Source: Globodera rostochiensis | Taxonomy: Eukaryota; Nematoda; Chromadorea; Rhabditida; Heteroderidae | Direction: 5' to 3' | DNA: 64,000 bases | Assembly: GCA_018350325.1 (NCBI GenBank) | Contig: JAEVLN010000002.1 | Span: 1,246,162-1,310,161 of the forward strand | Shown: one piece after another, positions 62,025 through 64,000 of the stretch | Layout of the letters: the number at the start of each line of letters is the position of its first letter | Numbering within the stretch: the first letter of the stretch is position 1 | The notes under the pieces: model-generated | The model's input: only the letters and a program-made list of their open reading frames with translations | Told to the model about the DNA's origin: nothing | Databases searched by the model: none | Translations under genes and position numbers: made by a program

Positions 62025-62880
62025 GTAAATACCCGATTCGCTTTTGGCCAATTCGCTTTTTACCCGATTCGCTTTTTTTGGGACCAAACGCTTTTTTTGG
62101 GACGATTCGCTTTTTAGTAAGAAAAAAGCATTTATGAGCGGGATTTGAAGGTTTTATGCAATTCATTAAGTGTATTCAGGGGTTATTGAGGTAGCTGACC
62201 ACGAATATGACATCAGATTTATCATAAGAATCATCTAATCTATGATTTAGACATCTATGTTTTTATAAAAAATTAAAAAAAAATTTTTTTAAAGTTGAGA
62301 GAAAGCTGTTTTTAGGGGTATTCGGTGGCGTAGAATCCGAATCTGACTCTCTTGTTGTAATTTCGTGCATTTCCACCGATTTTGAGCAATAAATGTGATT
62401 TTTGAAATTTCGAAAAAAAAATCGAATTCGGGTCCGGGGTTCGAAATTGGTCTATATAAATATCAGATTCTGATTCTACGCCCCCGAATACCCCTAAAAA
62501 CAACTTTTTATCAACTTTGAAAAAAAAATTTTATAATTTTTTATAAAAACATAGATGTCGAAATCATAGATTAGATGATGTCTTATGATAAATCTGATGT
62601 CATATTCGTGGTCAGCTACCTCAATAACCCCTGAATACACTTAATGAATTGCATAAAACCTTCAAATCCCGCTCATAAATGCTTTTTTCTTACTAAAAAG
62701 CGAATCGTCCCAAAAAAAGCGAATGGTCCCAAAAAAAGCGAATGGTCCCAAAAAAAGCGAATGGTCCCAAAAAAAGCGAATGGTCCCAAAAAAAGCGAAT
62801 GGTCCCAAAAAAAGCGATTCGGGTCAAAAGCGAATAGGGTAAAAAGCGAATTGGCCAAAAGCGAATCGGGGTCCGTTCAC
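62025..62880. mobile_element. Long fold-back element with 19-bp internal tandem repeat
   Basis: Left arm (about 62,025-62,340) and right arm (about 62,460-62,880) are inverted copies. Landmarks: CGATTCGCTTTTGGCCAATT against AATTGGCCAAAAGCGAATCG, CTTACTAAAAAGCGAATCG, GGTAGCTGACCACGAATATG, and the central GTAGAATCCGAATCTGA shared with the element at 21,101. The 19-bp unit GCGAATGGTCCCAAAAAAA is present about six times in the right arm but only about twice in the left, so it expanded after the palindrome formed. The frames 62,644-62,932 on both strands are read-through of this repeat. Confidence 0.85.
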
Positions 62881-63611
62881 CACTACACCACCAACTCAGA
62901 TGTGTAGTTCGGGAAGAACAACATAATGCCAAAATTAAAATTTATTTAGTCAAAAATTCAAATTAGTGAGAAAGTCATATTTGTTTGTCTTTTATTAAAA
63001 CCGAACCGAACCTTTCGTTGAGTGATATGTCAAATTGATTTCAGCTTGATGTACTTTTTTTGTACTACTTTCTGGGGCTCAGGATTTTTTATCCCAATAT
63101 TGAAGCGATCTTGAAACTTTTTCAGATTTTTAAACAATTCCTTAGAGAAATGCAACAAAAGCCGAAAAAAGCACACCCCTAAAGATCGACACTTTTGTTA
63201 GAATGCATTTTTTTGGTAGGGATGGGTTTGTCATACATTGGCCAATGGTGGAGGTAACATAACCCGATTCGTCTCGGGACAGACGGGGGTGAGGGGCAAC
63301 GGGTAAAGAGGGGGGGGGGGGCAAATCAAATGATCTGAGTGATCAGAAGAATTGGGCGGGCGGAGTCAGCCATGTTGGAAAATTCTTTGATCAAATAGCA
63401 ATGAGGAGTCGAGTTTTTGCGCGTCCTGATCCCGATTACTCCAAAAAAATTGGAACTCCGGACCCAAGCGAATTTTTTTTTTAAATTCCAAATTTTTCAA
63501 AAGAATCAATTTTTTTTGCTCAAAATCATTTTTGAAAAGCATGAATTCAATCATTAGAATCATCCATTTTAGTGCGTCCATTTCAGCACACACATTTGGC
63601 GTCCGTCAGTT
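62881..63611. other. Intergenic DNA upstream-side of the secreted-peptide 3' end
   Basis: Mixed DNA with a MITE end AAAAGCACACCCCTAAAGATCG at about 63,168-63,187, a G run at 63,310-63,320 and simple A/T stretches. The minus frame 63,142-63,324 is a C-run artefact. The minus frame 63,366-63,593 has no recognisable feature. No gene is supported. Confidence 0.35.
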
Positions 63612-63900
63612 TCAGCCAGAACCAGGCTGCTGACCGGGCTGAGCATTGGCGGCCACAGGGCTATCAGTCACTTCATCACCTTTGCCCTTAATAAATTGTG
63701 TGATCAAAATAGTCACTAATTAATCGATTAAATATTATGTGATCAGAAGTGATCGATGAATGACTCCTCCTGTGATCAACTATGAATAAGACACTCAGTA
63801 CAAGGTTGTTTAGGGCGGCTTGGCGGGCAAACGGCTCAACACCAATGTAGAAGGTGGCGAAGAGCATCATCAACACAACGAAAAGCACGGAGAATTGCAT
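63612..63900 (-). CDS. Putative small secreted peptide, two exons
   Basis: Exon 1 is 63,900-63,802 and exon 2 63,686-63,612, joined across a 115-bp intron (GTACTG...TTATTAAG) in phase 0, giving about 57 aa. Residues 1-20 (MQFSVLFVVLMMLFATF...) are a strong signal peptide with a hydrophobic core. The mature part is short, charged, then Gly/Gln/Pro-rich (QPGQQPGSG at the end), with no cysteine. This layout suits a secreted peptide such as a gland or hypodermal effector, but no known motif is present. Without splicing the frame runs to 63,688. The splice sites are weaker than those of taf-8 (acceptor AAG), so the second exon is less certain than the signal peptide. Confidence 0.45.
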
Positions 63901-63973
63901 TTTATGATTTTATTTGTCTAAATTAAATAAAATTAAATAATTTTGGAATTTTATCAAAAAAGAGAAATTGAAT

Positions 63974-63979
63974 TGGCAT
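63974..63979 (-). promoter_or_regulatory. ATGCCA hexamer (possible dorsal-gland box)
   Basis: TGGCAT on + is ATGCCA on the minus strand, about 75 bp upstream of the ATG of the secreted peptide. ATGCCA has been described as a promoter motif of dorsal-gland effector genes in Globodera. A single hexamer is expected by chance every few kilobases, so this is only suggestive. Confidence 0.2.
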
Positions 63980-64000
63980 TTTAAGAAGAAATCAAAAAAG

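Noticed and set aside
62644..62932. Lysine/serine-rich repeat protein on + and its hydrophobic shadow on -
   Set aside because: Translation of the 19-bp repeat in a fold-back element.

Overview
The window looks like repeat-rich nuclear DNA from a nematode, most likely a cyst nematode of the Globodera/Heterodera type. Three things point that way. Introns are short GT..TTTCAG types (one is only 46 bp). A fragmentary coiled-coil gene at 56.5-57.6 kb resembles, from memory, the N-terminal coils of the large Globodera SPRY/RanBPM-like family. A small secreted-peptide gene at the right edge has an ATGCCA hexamer in its promoter. No bacterial operon, rRNA or CRISPR array is visible. The genus call is inference; 'multicellular eukaryote with nematode-like introns' is firm.

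Layout. 1-9,532: a satellite array of about 74 monomers of 129 bp, arranged as an imperfect six-monomer higher-order repeat and continuing past the left edge. 9,533-18,010: very AT-rich DNA whose + strand is strikingly T-rich, with short GC-richer exon-like islands every few hundred bases and several inserted non-autonomous transposons. 18,011-21,721 and 40,710-44,422: the two arms of a nearly identical 3.7 kb inverted repeat. The 19 kb between them holds three more AT-rich domains (T-rich, A-rich, T-rich) and then ordinary DNA with one intact gene. 44,423-55,480: an A-rich mirror image of the left tract, which contains a diverged internal duplication. 55.5-64 kb: gene-bearing DNA full of small fold-back and hAT-like elements.

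Genes. The best gene is a complete six-exon TAF8 homologue (TFIID subunit, 291 aa, + strand, 35,920-39,793), reconstructed from phase-consistent splice sites although no single open frame shows it. To its right are a broken coiled-coil gene (56,554-57,591), a probable LRAT-domain gene in four exons (58,936-60,783), the last two exons of an unrecognised gene (60,940-61,171), and a two-exon secreted peptide on the minus strand (63,612-63,900). The coiled-coil and LRAT genes have frame breaks; several fall in A or T runs, so assembly error competes with true decay.

Most unusual points. (1) The strand-biased AT tracts have exon-like islands on their T-rich strand, and between diverged copies the AT spacers are conserved while the islands are replaced. 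(2) A 126 bp piece of the LRAT exon has been copied into one tract, between roughly 70 bp direct repeats. (3) Many hAT-like miniature elements are each built from a private 5-7 bp word; one has a perfect 8 bp target duplication. (4) The higher-order structure of the satellite.
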